Below, piece after piece: positions 49,101 to 60,302 of a stretch of 64,000 bases of DNA (positions are counted from its first letter, which is position 1; the number at the start of each line of letters is the position of its first letter). The notes under the pieces were generated by a model, which saw only the letters and a list, made by a program, of their open reading frames with translations, searched no databases and was not told the DNA's origin. A program made the translations under genes and the position numbers. Source of the DNA: Aquatica leii. Lineage: Eukaryota; Arthropoda; Insecta; Coleoptera; Lampyridae. The stretch is taken from assembly GCA_035610365.1 (NCBI GenBank), contig CM069433.1:193386760-193450759 (forward strand), read 5' to 3'.

Positions 49101-49525
49101 CGCCTCTCAATCCTCAATCTGATGGCATGGTTGAACGGATGAATCGAACAATGGGCAAGTACTTAACCAAGGTAGTGTCCGAACACCAAAGAGACTGGGA
49201 TCAGTACTTGCAAACTTTCCTAATGACATACCGATCATCCGTTCACGAAAGCACAGGCCAAACACCATCCTGTGTCATGCTCGGTCGTGAAATACGATTG
49301 CCATGCGACCTTCAATTTGGACGAAGACCGAAAGAAGAAGTTGATGGAGAAGATTACGTCAGCAAGCTGACCAAGAGGCTAGACGAAATACATGAAGAGG
49401 TCCGTAAAAACACACAAATTGCCAGTGACAGGATGAAGACTAGATATGACGTCAAGGCACAAAATGGTGGATTTCAACCTGACGATATTATCTGGTTGTA
49501 TAATCCTCAAAGGAGACGTGGTTAG
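46166..49525 (+). pseudogene. gypsy fossil, pol region
   Basis: Protease with LLFDTGATKTII near 46390. Reverse transcriptase with PSSSPWVSPVVLVKKKD, then FSTIDLKSGYWQVEL, MPFGLCNAHATF and VYLDDV. RNase H with FVLDTDASNLATGAVLSQ and LRTDHAALKWLL, closing with HRNADALSRRPC. The integrase core follows with VELHSDQGRNFES, ITPLNPQSDGMVERMNR and LMTYRSSVHESTGQTP. This is the order of Ty3/Gypsy pol. Read as several broken pieces of a fossil. Confidence 0.88.
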
Positions 49526-49750
49526 TCGCCGAAGCTGCAAACGCAATGGGGGGGCCCCTATGAAATCATGCAGCGTATTAATGACGTCATATATCGCTTC
49601 CGAAAACCGCTAAAAGTGGTCCACGTTGATCGTCTAGCCCCGTTTGCTGGCGATAACCATAATACGCAAGTTCAGGTCCGAACCGAGTAATAAGTAGCAA
49701 AACCAGGAATCCAATCGAAGAAATAGATTTCGTCCAGAGGGGTTGCAGTC

Positions 49751-50266
49751 GTGTTCAAAAACAAGTTTGGGCAGCTAGATGAATTACGAAGACAGCAACC
49801 GGCAGCCGGAAAAGTTTTAGGACGATGTGGTGACAGACGCTTCGTTTTCTATCTGGTCACCAAGAAATACTCACGTATCAAGCCGTTATACAAAGATCTG
49901 TGGCGAACATTATGGAATTTCAAGAGAGAAATGGAGTTCCATCATGTTAAGAAATTAGCAATACCCAAGCTTGGTTGTCACTTAGATCAACTGAATTGGA
50001 AGACAGTTCGAAACATGTTGGAGGTCGTCTTCCGAGGAACAGGCGTTCAAGTGTTGGTCTGTAATTACCAACCAAGAAGAATATCAGGCCAGGAAAAGTC
50101 CATTGACTGTTACTTTTATGGTCAAGGAAGTTGCCGAAATGGAAAAAGCTGCCGCTATCGCCACGATCCTTTTTACCGGTGTCGCATCCAGTCTCCTGTT
50201 CTGGGACAGAACAGTCCTAAGAAGGGGGCAGTGAAACGTCCGAGAAGTTATTCGCAACTTCGATAG
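49751..50266 (+). CDS. macrodomain plus CCCH zinc-finger ORF in gypsy fossil
   Basis: A 171-residue ORF downstream of integrase. Residues 1-104 match the TARG1/OARD1 macrodomain, which removes ADP-ribose from acidic residues of proteins: FKNKFGQLDELRRQ, FVFYLVTKK, LAIPKLGCHLDQLNW. K38 and D79 align with human TARG1 catalytic K84 and D125. The start of the macrodomain (GVAVVF-type residues) is readable just before the ATG. Residues 120-138 form a CCCH finger, C-x7-C-x5-C-x3-H (CYFYGQGSC..., ending CRYRH), a common RNA-binding unit. A basic tail follows. Macrodomain-CCCH in this position is not part of the standard gypsy layout. It could be element-borne or an adjacent captured gene copy; the tight spacing after pol favours the former. 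Confidence 0.7.
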   Translation: MFKNKFGQLDELRRQQPAAGKVLGRCGDRRFVFYLVTKKYSRIKPLYKDLWRTLWNFKREMEFHHVKKLAIPKLGCHLDQLNWKTVRNMLEVVFRGTGVQVLVCNYQPRRISGQEKSIDCYFYGQGSCRNGKSCRYRHDPFYRCRIQSPVLGQNSPKKGAVKRPRSYSQLR

Positions 50267-50660
50267 CCTTCGCGAGGTTTTCTAGAACGTTCACCGAAGG
50301 ATGCAGAACAGACATGAATAAATACTGAACAAACAAATCGTAGGTCAGTTATTGCCGTAATGCGAAGACAGCAGTGTTAAGAAGATTATTCAAGTCTAAA
50401 TAAATAAGTCGTTAGCTCGTGTGTGTAGATAAATATACCGAGAATAATCTTGTACGTGACTTTATTGTAAACAAGTGTGTGAAGCTATCCGCGGACTTTA
50501 TCTTATCTTCGCGTAAGTGATATAAATTAGTTGTAAGTGTTTTTATTAAATATTATTAGATTTAATTAGTTCGGTTAATTTAAAAGTGTACATATTTCTA
50601 GTATAAGTAAAAATATTCTTAGTAGTTTAAATAAATTAGTTTCAATAAAAAAATTCGTTA

Positions 50661-51779
50661 CAATATTCTATAGTAATAGTAAGATTGTTTACTTTACTTT
50701 GTTATTAAAAATGATTCGTTATCGTTATTTGCTTTGTTTGGTACATTGCAACATTTTAGAATGTTCCACGCGGTACAGAAAGTATCAACATTTTCTAGGT
50801 GACTATAAGATATAATAAAAATGACATTAATCGACATTTGAAATAAAATTAATATAACAATTTATTTAGTTATTAATTCAAGTTTTCTTAGTTCGTTGTG
50901 TTTTAGTTATCGTAAATTTAGCGTTAATAAACGTTTATTAGCTTAAATAAATTAAATTTAAATTCGATTCTGTTTCCCAAAAAAGCTTTAAAGCAATATG
51001 AATTGTTACCGTCTATAACACAAAAGTGTATAGATTAATTTTGTTTAAAATGTATTTATTTAAAGAAACTTAAAAAGTATCTTTAAAATACAATAGAAAA
51101 CTAAACGATAGCTCACTGTCTATGCTATTCTACAGTATAACAAAACAATTGTATAAATTCATGGATTAAGATACTATAAGGTAAAATACTGTATAAAGTA
51201 CTATCTAAGCCCGATCATTTAGCTTATAAACATTATCGGTTCGTATGTTTAACACCTGAATATTTGGGAACAATCTCTTTGAAAAATGCCGTTTCTACGC
51301 GAATGCGGGACTTTCGTGCTTTATCTACATTTTCCAACTAGAATACAGGAGCTATTAAATTATACGACATTGCTGCTCTTAGACAACAAAGAATCCCCAT
51401 TGCCTCTCGTACAATAATTGCGTTTTTTAATGATAAAAATCGATTTAGTTGAATCCTGCTAGTGCTTCGTTACGTACGATGTTTTGAAACGGTTGTATTT
51501 ACTGTTAGATTTATGTAACAAAAAAAAATGATAAACGCTTCTAAGATTTTTCTCACTTGCAATGAAAACATTTTTTTTAAATTTTGTCGTAATACAAACT
51601 TAATTACCTTCAAATGAGACAAAAGTCAAAACAGTTTTGAGCTCAAGCCATATGAAGCATTTCTTTTATAGCAATTAGATCCTTTGCTCGTTTTTTGTTC
51701 AACGACTACTCGATCGCGACTCATAAAATTTTTCTACATATATAAAATCACAAGAATACTTGTGACCAACCTAGAATTT
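50661..51779. other. non-coding AT-rich DNA
   Basis: No gene or repeat supported between the gypsy fossil and the next pogo element. Confidence 0.4.
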
Positions 51780-53700
51780 TAAAAAACATTTATATTTAAT
51801 TGTCTTATACCCCCAGATTTCAACTTGAGTCCACCTAAGAAAATTCTTCCTACATTAAAACAGAGTTATGAAAAAGGTTTAACTTCCATAGATGTCCTAA
51901 AACAGCTTGTCCAGGAGCATTATGTCACGTAGTCAACCAAAGTACTCACCAAAGAATTCAAGAAAGAAATTAAAATCCGAAGATATGGTAAGGGCTTTGG
52001 ACAATGTAAATAACCAAGGTATGGGTTTAAAAAAGGCCAGTAAATCTTTTAACGTACCAAGATCAACACTTCAAAGGTTTTTAAAAAGACAGAACGAAAA
52101 TAACTTGAAAGCTGAAAAAGTAGTTCAGATCCAACTACGACGAAAAACAGTTTTAGGAGAAGGGATAAAAAAAGATCTGGTTAATTATATTTTAACCATA
52201 GAAGCTAAGTACTACGGATTGACAAGAAAAGATATTCGAAGAATGGCATATACTTTAGCCATTAGAAATAGGAGAGCGAATGTATTCAAAAATGGAATTG
52301 CCGGGCGTAGTTGGCTTGATGCATTTTTACGTCACTATGGCAGTTTACTTTCCGTTCGAAGACCAACGGGTACCTCGTTCGCCAGAGCATTGGGTTTCAA
52401 CAAAGAAAATGTGAAGGCGTTTTTTGATAATTTGCAAGATGCGTACACAAAACAAAACTTCTCGCCACATAGAATCTTCAACGTCGACGAGACAGGCTTG
52501 TCAGTTGTGCAAAGCAAGGTGGCCCACGTAATTGGAAGAAAAGAAAAGACAAATAGCGTATTTTACATCCGCAGAACGTGGCTCGTTAGTTACGTTTATC
52601 GCGGCTATGAGTGCTGATGTACCACCCATGTTGATTTTTCCCAGAAAAAATCGTAATGATCAACTAATGCGTGGTTCCCCCCCCAGGATCTATATACACC
52701 GTTCATCCCAGTGGTTGGGCGCAACAAAATATTTTCACCGATTGGATGAGACATTTTATAGATTTCGTCAAACCTACGCTAGATAAAACTTTTATGGGTA
52801 ATTTTAAGATTTATTACAGTGAGGAAATCCGTAACTGGCTTCGTACCAATCAACGTGCTATTACTCAGTTTGATCTAGCGGAGCTTCTAGGAAAAGCATT
52901 TCTGAAATCGCAGACTGGTGAAATTACTGCAAATGGTTTTAAAGCGACTGGCATTTTTTCCTTCAACCCCCATATTTTCTCAGATGCTGATTTTATAAAT
53001 GAAAAAATTGAGGCTGAAAAAAACTGTAATGTGACACAGTTGATGTTAGGAATATAGAAAATAATTACATTTCAGAACCTCAGCCAGGATGCTCCACTTG
53101 GGAGAATGAACCCGAAGCGTCATTTTCACCAGTTCTTCGTTCGTGCACTTCAAATCAGGATGCTGTTGTTGATACTCAGTCAAATAGAACCTCGGTGGAA
53201 ATGCCAAGAGATGAACAACATTTAAAAATTCACAAATCTCCGCCAACGGGCTGTGAATTGCATGTATCTCCATTCGATATTGCACCCATTCCTGTCATAA
53301 AGAAGAAAGCATGGAATCGCGAGAAAGGCATGCAAATCTCAAGTTATCACTTCATTACCGTATAAAAATTACTTAGAGCAATCACTTTCTACACCTAAGA
53401 AACCACCCCTAAAACGGAAAGTGTTTCCAAAACCACAACCGACAAGCTGATAGCGACGAAGACTCCAATGCAGCAAACGAATCATTTCTTCCGGTCGACA
53501 ATGACATTATTATAGATGATATCGGCCAAATCGTTCCAGATGATAAAGATGTCACATGCCTGTTTTGTGATGGTCGTTCTTCAGAAGATCACAGAGGGGA
53601 GCTATGGGTTCGTTGCCTCATGTGCAATATTCGGGAGCAGAGAAAGACAATTATGTTTGTGATTTTTGCAGATAATTTATGGTTTCAATTTAACATATAT
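51780..53700 (+). mobile_element. pogo/Tigger-type DNA transposon, broken
   Basis: Transposase relic beginning near 51907 (see its own entry) and closing with a decayed PHD-like tail near 53560-53680. Exact terminal repeats were not found. Confidence 0.7.
51907..53675 (+). pseudogene. Tigger-like transposase with PHD-like tail
   Basis: Order of parts: N-terminal psq-type helix-turn-helix (VRALDNVNNQGMGLKKASK, NVPRSTLQRFLK), CENP-B-type DNA-binding helices (YYGLTRKDIRRMAYTLAI, GRSWLDAFLRHYG), then the DDE_1 nuclease beginning FNVDETGLSVV. The frame changes after GRKEK and again near the [11 protein letters not shown] block. Between HFIDFVKPT and DKTFMGNFK about 65 residues, including the second catalytic D (usually LILDGH), are deleted. 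The segment [20 protein letters not shown] follows, then a long tail ending in a CLFCDG...WVRCLMC PHD-like remnant. Inactive copy. Confidence 0.85.
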
Positions 53701-53987
53701 TAATATGTAAGTTTATTCTTGAAAGTAAAGTTTATTTCTCAGAGAGGCCCATATTTCACACAGCCTGCCTTCTTATCACAGTAATTTTGCCTGTTTGAAA
53801 CTCCGTTGCTTTTACAATTACAGAAGAGTCTTCGGGCTAAGTGCATGCCGAATTTTAGATTTTTTTCCAAAAAATATAAAAATCTAACGAAAAACTAAAC
53901 GGAGAGGCCTATATTCGAGCCTTCTCCTCGAATCCTCAAGTTTGCAAATTGTTGTTTGTTCATTATCTCATTCTGAAATTGATCACA

Positions 53988-54495
53988 ATGCCGAGAGTAC
54001 GTCAACATCAACATTTTGTCCAATTAAGTGATTTTGAACGCGGTCGTATTATTGGTATGAGAGAGGCCGGACTTTTACTAATGTAAGAGAAATTGCTCGT
54101 CGCGTAAACCGAAATATTTCATCGGTATTGAGATGTTGGTCCAAATCGTCCGAGGAAGAGATTCAACATCGTCGCTGTGGATCCGGACGTCCTTGGAGAA
54201 CTACAGATCGCGAAGAACGTCGCTTAAGAGTTTTGACCACAAGAGATAGATTTTCAACAACTCGATCAATTGCAAATGATTGGATGAGAGGCATAGGACT
54301 CAGAATGTCAATGTCATCTGTTTATCACCGGATAAGATCTTATGGGTTGCGTTCATATCGTCCATTTTTATGTCTTCCCCTTACACCACTTCACCGTCTA
54401 AGCAGACTAGAGTGGACCAACGAAAGGGTTAATTGGGCGCAAGAATGGCATCAAATTGTGTTTAGTGACAAGTCCCGATTTTGCTTGTCCAACAT
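53988..54495 (+). pseudogene. Tc1-like transposase, 5' part only
   Basis: Starts MPRVRQHQHFVQLSDFERG (53988) with a paired helix-turn-helix: RIIGMREAG, REIARRVNRNISSV and the GRPWRTT linker. YGLRSYRP follows, then WTNERVNWAQEWHQIVFSDK, which supplies the first catalytic D. The reading ends at SRFCL plus a short unrelated tail; the rest of the catalytic domain is absent. One frame change lies near the GMREAG/VREIAR junction. It belongs to the same subfamily as the copy at 63180-64000. Confidence 0.85.
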
Positions 54496-55377
54496 TGATA
54501 GCATTATTATAAAAACTTTTTAAGCTTTTATTCTTTTGTTTTTAAAAATTAATCATCACTTTGTTTCATGAAAATAGACGCTTCCTGAAAATTTTAATAA
54601 AATCGTTCAACAACTTCTAGGTGTTGCAATTTTTCTGGAAGTCAGAATATTTACGTTTTAAAACATAATTGCATATTTATCAATATTAACAGGCTTTTAC
54701 ATACTTAGTAATCATTATCATATTAGAAACTTAAATAACTTCCTGTACTTAGTTGGGGATTAACGATGAATGAGTAAATGACAATAATTAGATTTGAATA
54801 AAATCATCACTTTATTTAAAAATCAGTTTTCAGAAAAGTACCATTTTTTGCAATTATTGTCTTGTTTTAAATTTCAATATGTAAACAAATTAATCAATAA
54901 GCAAAAAGTGAATTAAATTAATTGATTACACTGTTGAACAGGAATTTTCTGACATGGAAATTGTTAGTTAGTTCTAATGTATTTCGGCGCCCTAAAAACG
55001 AATTTAAAAACAGAAATTGCCGTCACCCACGCATTTTTATGTACATATACACGGTATGTATAAATTAAGGAAAAAGCTAAATTCTGTGACATTCTTCTAA
55101 TAAAGGAATTTTGATACTTTTGTTTCGTTAACAATTTCTTTTTTGACTTCAAAGTTTATTTTTTAACATTTCTTTATTAACGCATTTTTACAAAAAGCAC
55201 ATTTGGCAATCATGTAAAACAAACTTTCAATTGTAATGCAATTTCAACAGATTTTAATCATAAGCATTATCTGTCAAATTTTGACATTTATGTATCTTTC
55301 CTTTTTTTTGTGATTCTTTGAATAATGTATTTTACATTCAATCTACCTATATGCCGATATGTACCTGATATATGGTT
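54496..55377. other. non-coding, nothing recognised
   Basis: AT-rich spacer between two transposase relics. Confidence 0.4.
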
Positions 55378-56304
55378 TCTGTAATGGAAATTATTTCCAA
55401 ACCGAAGACAACCTAAAGGAAATTCATCTTGAAGACTGGATCAAAACTGGTTCGTCTATAACGAGAAATGCTTATGCTGGTCGACCAAGATAAAGGCGTG
55501 CAATGCAACTAGAAGAACAAATTCTAGACGCCATACACAAAGATCCTCCACTTAGTACATGACAGTTAACTTTTAACATTAATTATCCCCAGTAACAAGA
55601 CAGTTTATTTGGTTCTACAAGAAAACCGGCTTTATCCATATCACGTTTCTAAAGTTCAGCGTCTCTATGATAACATATTACGATTAAATTTTTGTAACAC
55701 AATCTTAAATTCGATTCAAGAATTCTTTGGAATGATGAATCTATGTTTACCAAAGATGATGTACTTAATTTTCATTGGGCAGATGAAAACCTGCATGAAT
55801 TTATAGAATATGGTCACCAAAAAAGATTTTCCGTCAACGTTTGGCTGGGCATAATAAATCACAGCGTCGTTGGGCCAATTTATCTACCAATCCGTCTTAA
55901 TGCCAATGGGTACCTTAATAGATTGGAACAGGTTGTTGGCAAGATGTCGTTGAATATACGTCATAACATGATTTACATGCACGATGGAGCTTCTGCTCAC
56001 TTTGCTCGTAATGTACATGAACACTTCCAGAATAGATGACTTGGTCGCGATGGTCCCATTCTATGGCCTGCGAGATCTCACGATGTCAATCGTCTAAACT
56101 TATTTGTTTGAGGTTTCATTAAAGAGAGAGTGTATCCAACGCATCCTTAAAAAGGCTGACCAAGTTACAGAAATAATTGACGCAGTGCTATCAGAAATTA
56201 CACCAGAAAGACTCGAACGAGTAATCAAGATGACACCTCGAAGGTTGCAACTATACGTAGAAACAGATAGTTTTTTATTCGAACAATTTTGTAACACATT
56301 CTAA
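55378..56304 (+). pseudogene. mariner/IS630-type transposase relic
   Basis: Residues read HWADENLHEFIEYGHQKRFSVNVW..GIINHSVVGPIYLP, then NMIYMHDGASAHFARNV (second catalytic D), then GRDGPILWPARSHD..LNLF, with a C-terminal RLQLYVETDSFLFEQ. These match a large insect transposase group with MHDGAPAHF and RSPDLTPLDFFLWG motifs. The first half is in pieces (55378-55600) and stops occur after FQNR and before GFIKERVYPTHP. No ends were found. Confidence 0.75.
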
Positions 56305-56639
56305 ATTAACATTATTAATTGTATGTCTGTAGATATTTTGTGACAATAAATAAATTGAAGAGCAAATCATATCTTGTGTAATGTGTAGAATTTAAAACGT
56401 GCTACCAATGACAAGTAAAATGTTTTTAGAGATAAAGAAAATAGCAACGACAGGTACCTATATATTACAGTCGTATATTAGTTTACAGTGTTGTCACATG
56501 TATGTTTTTTTTAAGTGGTTCCTGAAGACATACGAAGCATAATACAACAATTTAACATTGGGATTATCTCGAAGAAGGTTCGCCTCCTGGTAATAGTATC
56601 TCGGATGTTGATCAAATTAATGATCCCTTCTATAGGAGG

Positions 56640-56720
56640 ATACAAGGAAACATTCACTTCAGATTACATGCGACGTTTCGTGTTGTTTAACCAACACTTC
56701 ATCAGGCCGCTGCACTGAAT
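56640..56720 (-). mobile_element. Penelope-like element end fragment
   Basis: A string of the type ACATGCGACGTTTCGTG with CTTCATCAGG is the usual PLE end-repeat motif, carrying a hammerhead-like core (next entry). No coding part is nearby, so this is a scrap. Confidence 0.45.
56674..56706 (-). ncRNA. hammerhead-like core, best-preserved copy
   Basis: On the minus strand: CTGATGA, one extra A, stem GTGTTG/CAACAC (6 bp perfect) with loop GTTAAA, then GAAACG. Both conserved boxes are intact. Stem I is not evident. Confidence 0.45.
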
Positions 56721-57189
56721 CAAAAAGAAAAATTTAACGATAAATAAATAATGTTAATTAATTGCACACAACAACATATTACGACAAACACGACAAATAT
56801 AGAAGAGATCATTAATTTGATCAACCTCCGACATTAGGATTATCGATTCCGCATTGAACGAAAGTCACATCGTGTAGCTTTTTCGTCAATGCGCACCCTG
56901 TATTGGATATATTTGTCTAAATAAATATTGATAAATATAAATATACCGGGCTAAACAATGGCGACTTCTCCATCAGGTCATCTAGTCAATAACTCTAAAA
57001 AAAAATTCACATAGAAAATCGACAATGATCCATACTTTCAAGCACCAAGAACCATATCTGATTTCATAAACTGAACTGAAACATTTGAATTAAGATTTAA
57101 AACTAGCAAAATCACAGTGAGAACTACCACCATCCAGACTAAAAGAATGGAATTTTCTTAAGTGACGTACATACATATAACAGACTTTC
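56721..57189. other. non-coding, nothing recognised
   Basis: Possibly the eroded 5' part of the relic at 57190-57602; no block could be aligned. Confidence 0.35.
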
Positions 57190-57602
57190 GAAAACGTCAA
57201 AAAAGACGCATTGTTTCGCTCCAGCATTTTGTTTCACAAAGGCAATTAACACCCATCTGTACTTATAGGTCATGCCGTTTATATGAAGAAATTATACAAA
57301 AACATGCAATATCTCCTAGAAAACATCCGGTATAAAGATCTGTGAAGACGTAAAAGTGATAGCCACTACTAACTAAGCATATTAAATTGACTTGAATTGC
57401 TAAAGCCGTACAAGGTTCTAGTAGTTAAAACTGAAATTTCTAAGAGTTAATGAGACAAAAATTTTAGAGAGCATCATTGTAGGATCATAAATACGAAAAG
57501 TCATGGAAGATGGAAAATCTGACAATATGCTGACTGAAGTTGAACTAAAAGCATAGAGAGCTTTTATTACGGTTCCGACTAATTTTCTTGGAAATGTCAA
57601 AG
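57190..57602 (+). pseudogene. decayed copy of the 3612-5155 zinc-finger protein family
   Basis: Two collinear blocks match the other protein. GHAVYMKKLYKNMQYLLENI corresponds to its AYSIDMKEMYENIFRILDKI. Further on, NETKILESIIVGS..IRKVMEDG and NFLGNVKAEK correspond to SEAKTKEGVFVGPQIRQLFQD and NFLGNHKSED. Stops interrupt each block. The N-terminal cysteine part and flanking inverted repeats were not found. Confidence 0.65.
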
Positions 57603-58990
57603 CTGAAAAATAACTGAATTATTTAGTACCTACAAATAAATGCAATGTAGCTAGTCGTAAAACTTTCTGGACGGTTCCACTAGGACGTTGCAACCATGGA
57701 AAAGCAATACCAAGCCAAGTTTGTTTGCTAATTACTGCTGGATATTTATCCGAGATGCCGCAGGTAATTGATACGTTTCAATATAGCACACAAAACTTCG
57801 TAGCAAAAAATGTATGGGTGATAGAGGAACTCTAATTTTCTGCTTATTTTAACATATACCGTTTTATCTATGTCACAAAAAAGTTTGATTTTTTCAATTA
57901 GATACCAATTACTGTCATTTCGTTAATTTTTTGTGAAGTGCTTGTGAACGCGATCAAAAAGTTTCAAGTGATTCAGCATTTGAGAACTGAAAAACATATG
58001 AATAATAAAAATCAAAACAGTCTAAAGTAAAACTCAAGCTCTAATTACGACATTGTCAAAAAGCAGTCCAAAATCTTCAAAATCTACTGAAGAATTATGT
58101 CCAGTTTTTTTAATTAAAAAAAACTATTCAGTACCTTTTTGGAAAAGTATATCAAACATAATATTCTAGCGAGTCTAGAATAAGGAAAAATTACGTTCCG
58201 AAACTTCTGAAAGCGGCAAGTAATCTCAAATTGTTTAGAGAATTTGCCGAAAACATACCGTCAAAATCATGTTGATGTACTATCTAAGAATTAACTTTAA
58301 AAATAGGTTAAATTCATAAAAAGTTTAGGAATGCAATTAAATATTTAAGACAATTGTAATTCTATGTTACCTACATTTACTAGTACATTCCTAAACTTTA
58401 ACCTAAATCTGGAAGAACAAAATAGTAATCCGTATTTCAAAGTATACAATGTTATCTATATTCACATGTAGGAAACTATGAAGTTGTTAGTTAGATACCA
58501 AATATTACAACCGCGAATTTCAAAAAATGTATTTGAATTACACGCGGCATAATATTTCTAACTGTACTACTCAAGTGCAAAAATTTGTTTATATAATTGT
58601 AGAAACCATCTTAGAGACCAGTGGACAGCTGTTTCGTCCTATTTGGACTCCTCAGCACTGGAATACTCTAATGCAGTTTCCACAACTATATAAAACAAAT
58701 TGCCATAGTTTTATCCCACGTATATCATTTTCGCAATAGGTATACTCCATATGTGATTCAAAAACCAATAAAAATTATAGAAAACAACGCCACATTGACA
58801 TTTATGAAAATAATTAAAGAACAACGAAATGACAACAATAAAAATCTATTTTCTGCTTAGTTTGCAATTAAGATATATAAATAACCCTTATATTAAAATA
58901 ATCTCTGCATTTACACGTAGGTATTGCTGCTTATTTTGATATTTAATGGCTACATTAAAAAAAAATTATTTACACAACAAAATAGTAAAC
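57603..58990. other. non-coding, nothing recognised
   Basis: AT-rich. The frame 58527-58739 shows no family. Confidence 0.4.
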
Positions 58991-59702
58991 GGGTAATTTC
59001 CGGAAAAGTGCCAATTTTGAATAAATTATTATTTGGAATGGGGTACTTGGAAAATTCGGATAATGTAAGAGCAAAATTAATCATTTCAGTTAAAATCGTC
59101 TGATAGTTAAAGTTAAATAAGAGTTCAGTTTATTTATAAAAGAAAATTTGCCATTAGCGTGTAGTAAAAGACGGATAATGCGCCGATTTCAAGATGAAAG
59201 AATATATTGTCGTCAACCCAGCAGAAAAATTTTGATCTCACCGGAATATGCTGCGATAAAGTTACAATTTTGTAACGAAAATTTGAATAGGGATTAGCCA
59301 AACGTTATATTTTCGGATGAAAAAATTTACTCGTCCTCGCAGGTTCTCGTGTGCAATTATGGAGACAAAACAGAATCAAGTACAGTTTAAATAATGTACT
59401 TCCTAAAAGAACAAGACGGATCAATATTGGTCTCTGGAGGTGAATGTATCTAGGTGAAATTGTGCAACTAACACCACCAAGATTTAACGCAAGAGCTATT
59501 GTAATCTTAGAAGAAGTGATGTTACTTACTGTTCGTGCACTGTATCTCGAAGATGAGATGGATGTGCAAGATAATTACACAGTCCATAGAGCACATATAG
59601 TGCAAAATTAGTTCGAAGATTATCCGGAAATAAAAGTTTTACCATGGCCCGCCAAATCACCTCACCTCAATCCCATTGAAAATTTGTGGGCCGCTTCTGT
59701 AA

Positions 59703-60302
59703 AGGCTCCCTTTCACACACCAACATGTTTGCGCAAACTAGGTTAAACAAACCGATTTGCGCAATAATTTGTGCGTGAAAGAGCAAACATTTTGTTTGTA
59801 CATACAAAAATAATTTGTTTGGGCAAATCAGTTCGGTTTTGATTTTTGGTTTGAGGTTGGTGCGCTGGTTTGAGCGTGAAAGCGCAATTCAAACCGGTTT
59901 CTGCAGTTGTCACACGCATCACCTGCGCATTGGTTCTATTTGCACGTTGCCCACGTTTTGTTTGCTACGCTGCATGCTGTTGTATCTAAATTTAAAAAAG
60001 AAGAAGAAAAACTGTTCTTGACTGAGTTTATCAAACTGTACAGATCATTCCCGTGGCTTTGGAAAATTAAATCGAAAGAATACAGTGACCGTAATGTGAA
60101 ATCCCAAGTTTATGAAATTATGATCGAAAAAATGCAGGAGTTTGATCTAGGCAACCAAACCGACTTGTTCAACTTTGCAAAACTGTATAATTTGTGCTAA
60201 ATTGTTTGAGCGTTAAAAGTACATACGTCGACTCCAACATGTTTGAGATTTCGGTTGTTCAACGTAGTTTGCGCAAACATGTTGGCGTGTGAAAGGGAGC
60301 CT
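59703..60302 (+). mobile_element. 600-bp PIF/Harbinger-type element with TAA duplication
   Basis: Terminal inverted repeats of about 40 bp start AGGCTCCCTTTCACAC and continue CCAACATGTTTGCGCAAACT, nearly identical at both ends. The flanks are TAA on both sides (59700-59702 and 60303-60305), the 3-bp target typical of PIF/Harbinger. It sits inside the transposase of a Tc1 element. It carries a MADF-domain ORF but no transposase, so it would need one in trans. Confidence 0.9.
59907..60200 (+). CDS. MADF-domain (Myb/SANT-like) ORF of the Harbinger element
   Basis: A 97-residue ORF. Residues from about 35 to 80 (FLTEFIKLYRSFPWLW then KIKSKEYSDRNVKSQVYEIM) match a MADF domain, a Myb/SANT-like DNA-binding fold. 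PIF/Harbinger elements encode such a second protein alongside the transposase. The first 30 residues look like read-through of non-coding sequence, so a later start or an upstream exon is possible. It is short of the family's usual length, so it may be a truncated remnant kept by an internally deleted element. Confidence 0.65.
   Translation: MSHASPAHWFYLHVAHVLFATLHAVVSKFKKEEEKLFLTEFIKLYRSFPWLWKIKSKEYSDRNVKSQVYEIMIEKMQEFDLGNQTDLFNFAKLYNLC

Larger units (their letters stand above)
45590..50660 (+). mobile_element. Ty3/Gypsy LTR retrotransposon fossil with accessory gene
   Basis: A gypsy-type element with gag, protease, reverse transcriptase, RNase H and integrase in the usual order, followed by an extra ORF (49751-50266). 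Reading frames are long, so it is younger than the fossil at 17060-20540, but it is broken by a handful of changes. The stretch 50270-50660 after the last ORF may hold the 3' LTR; I could not see a matching pair of end repeats. The clade was not fixed. Confidence 0.85.
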
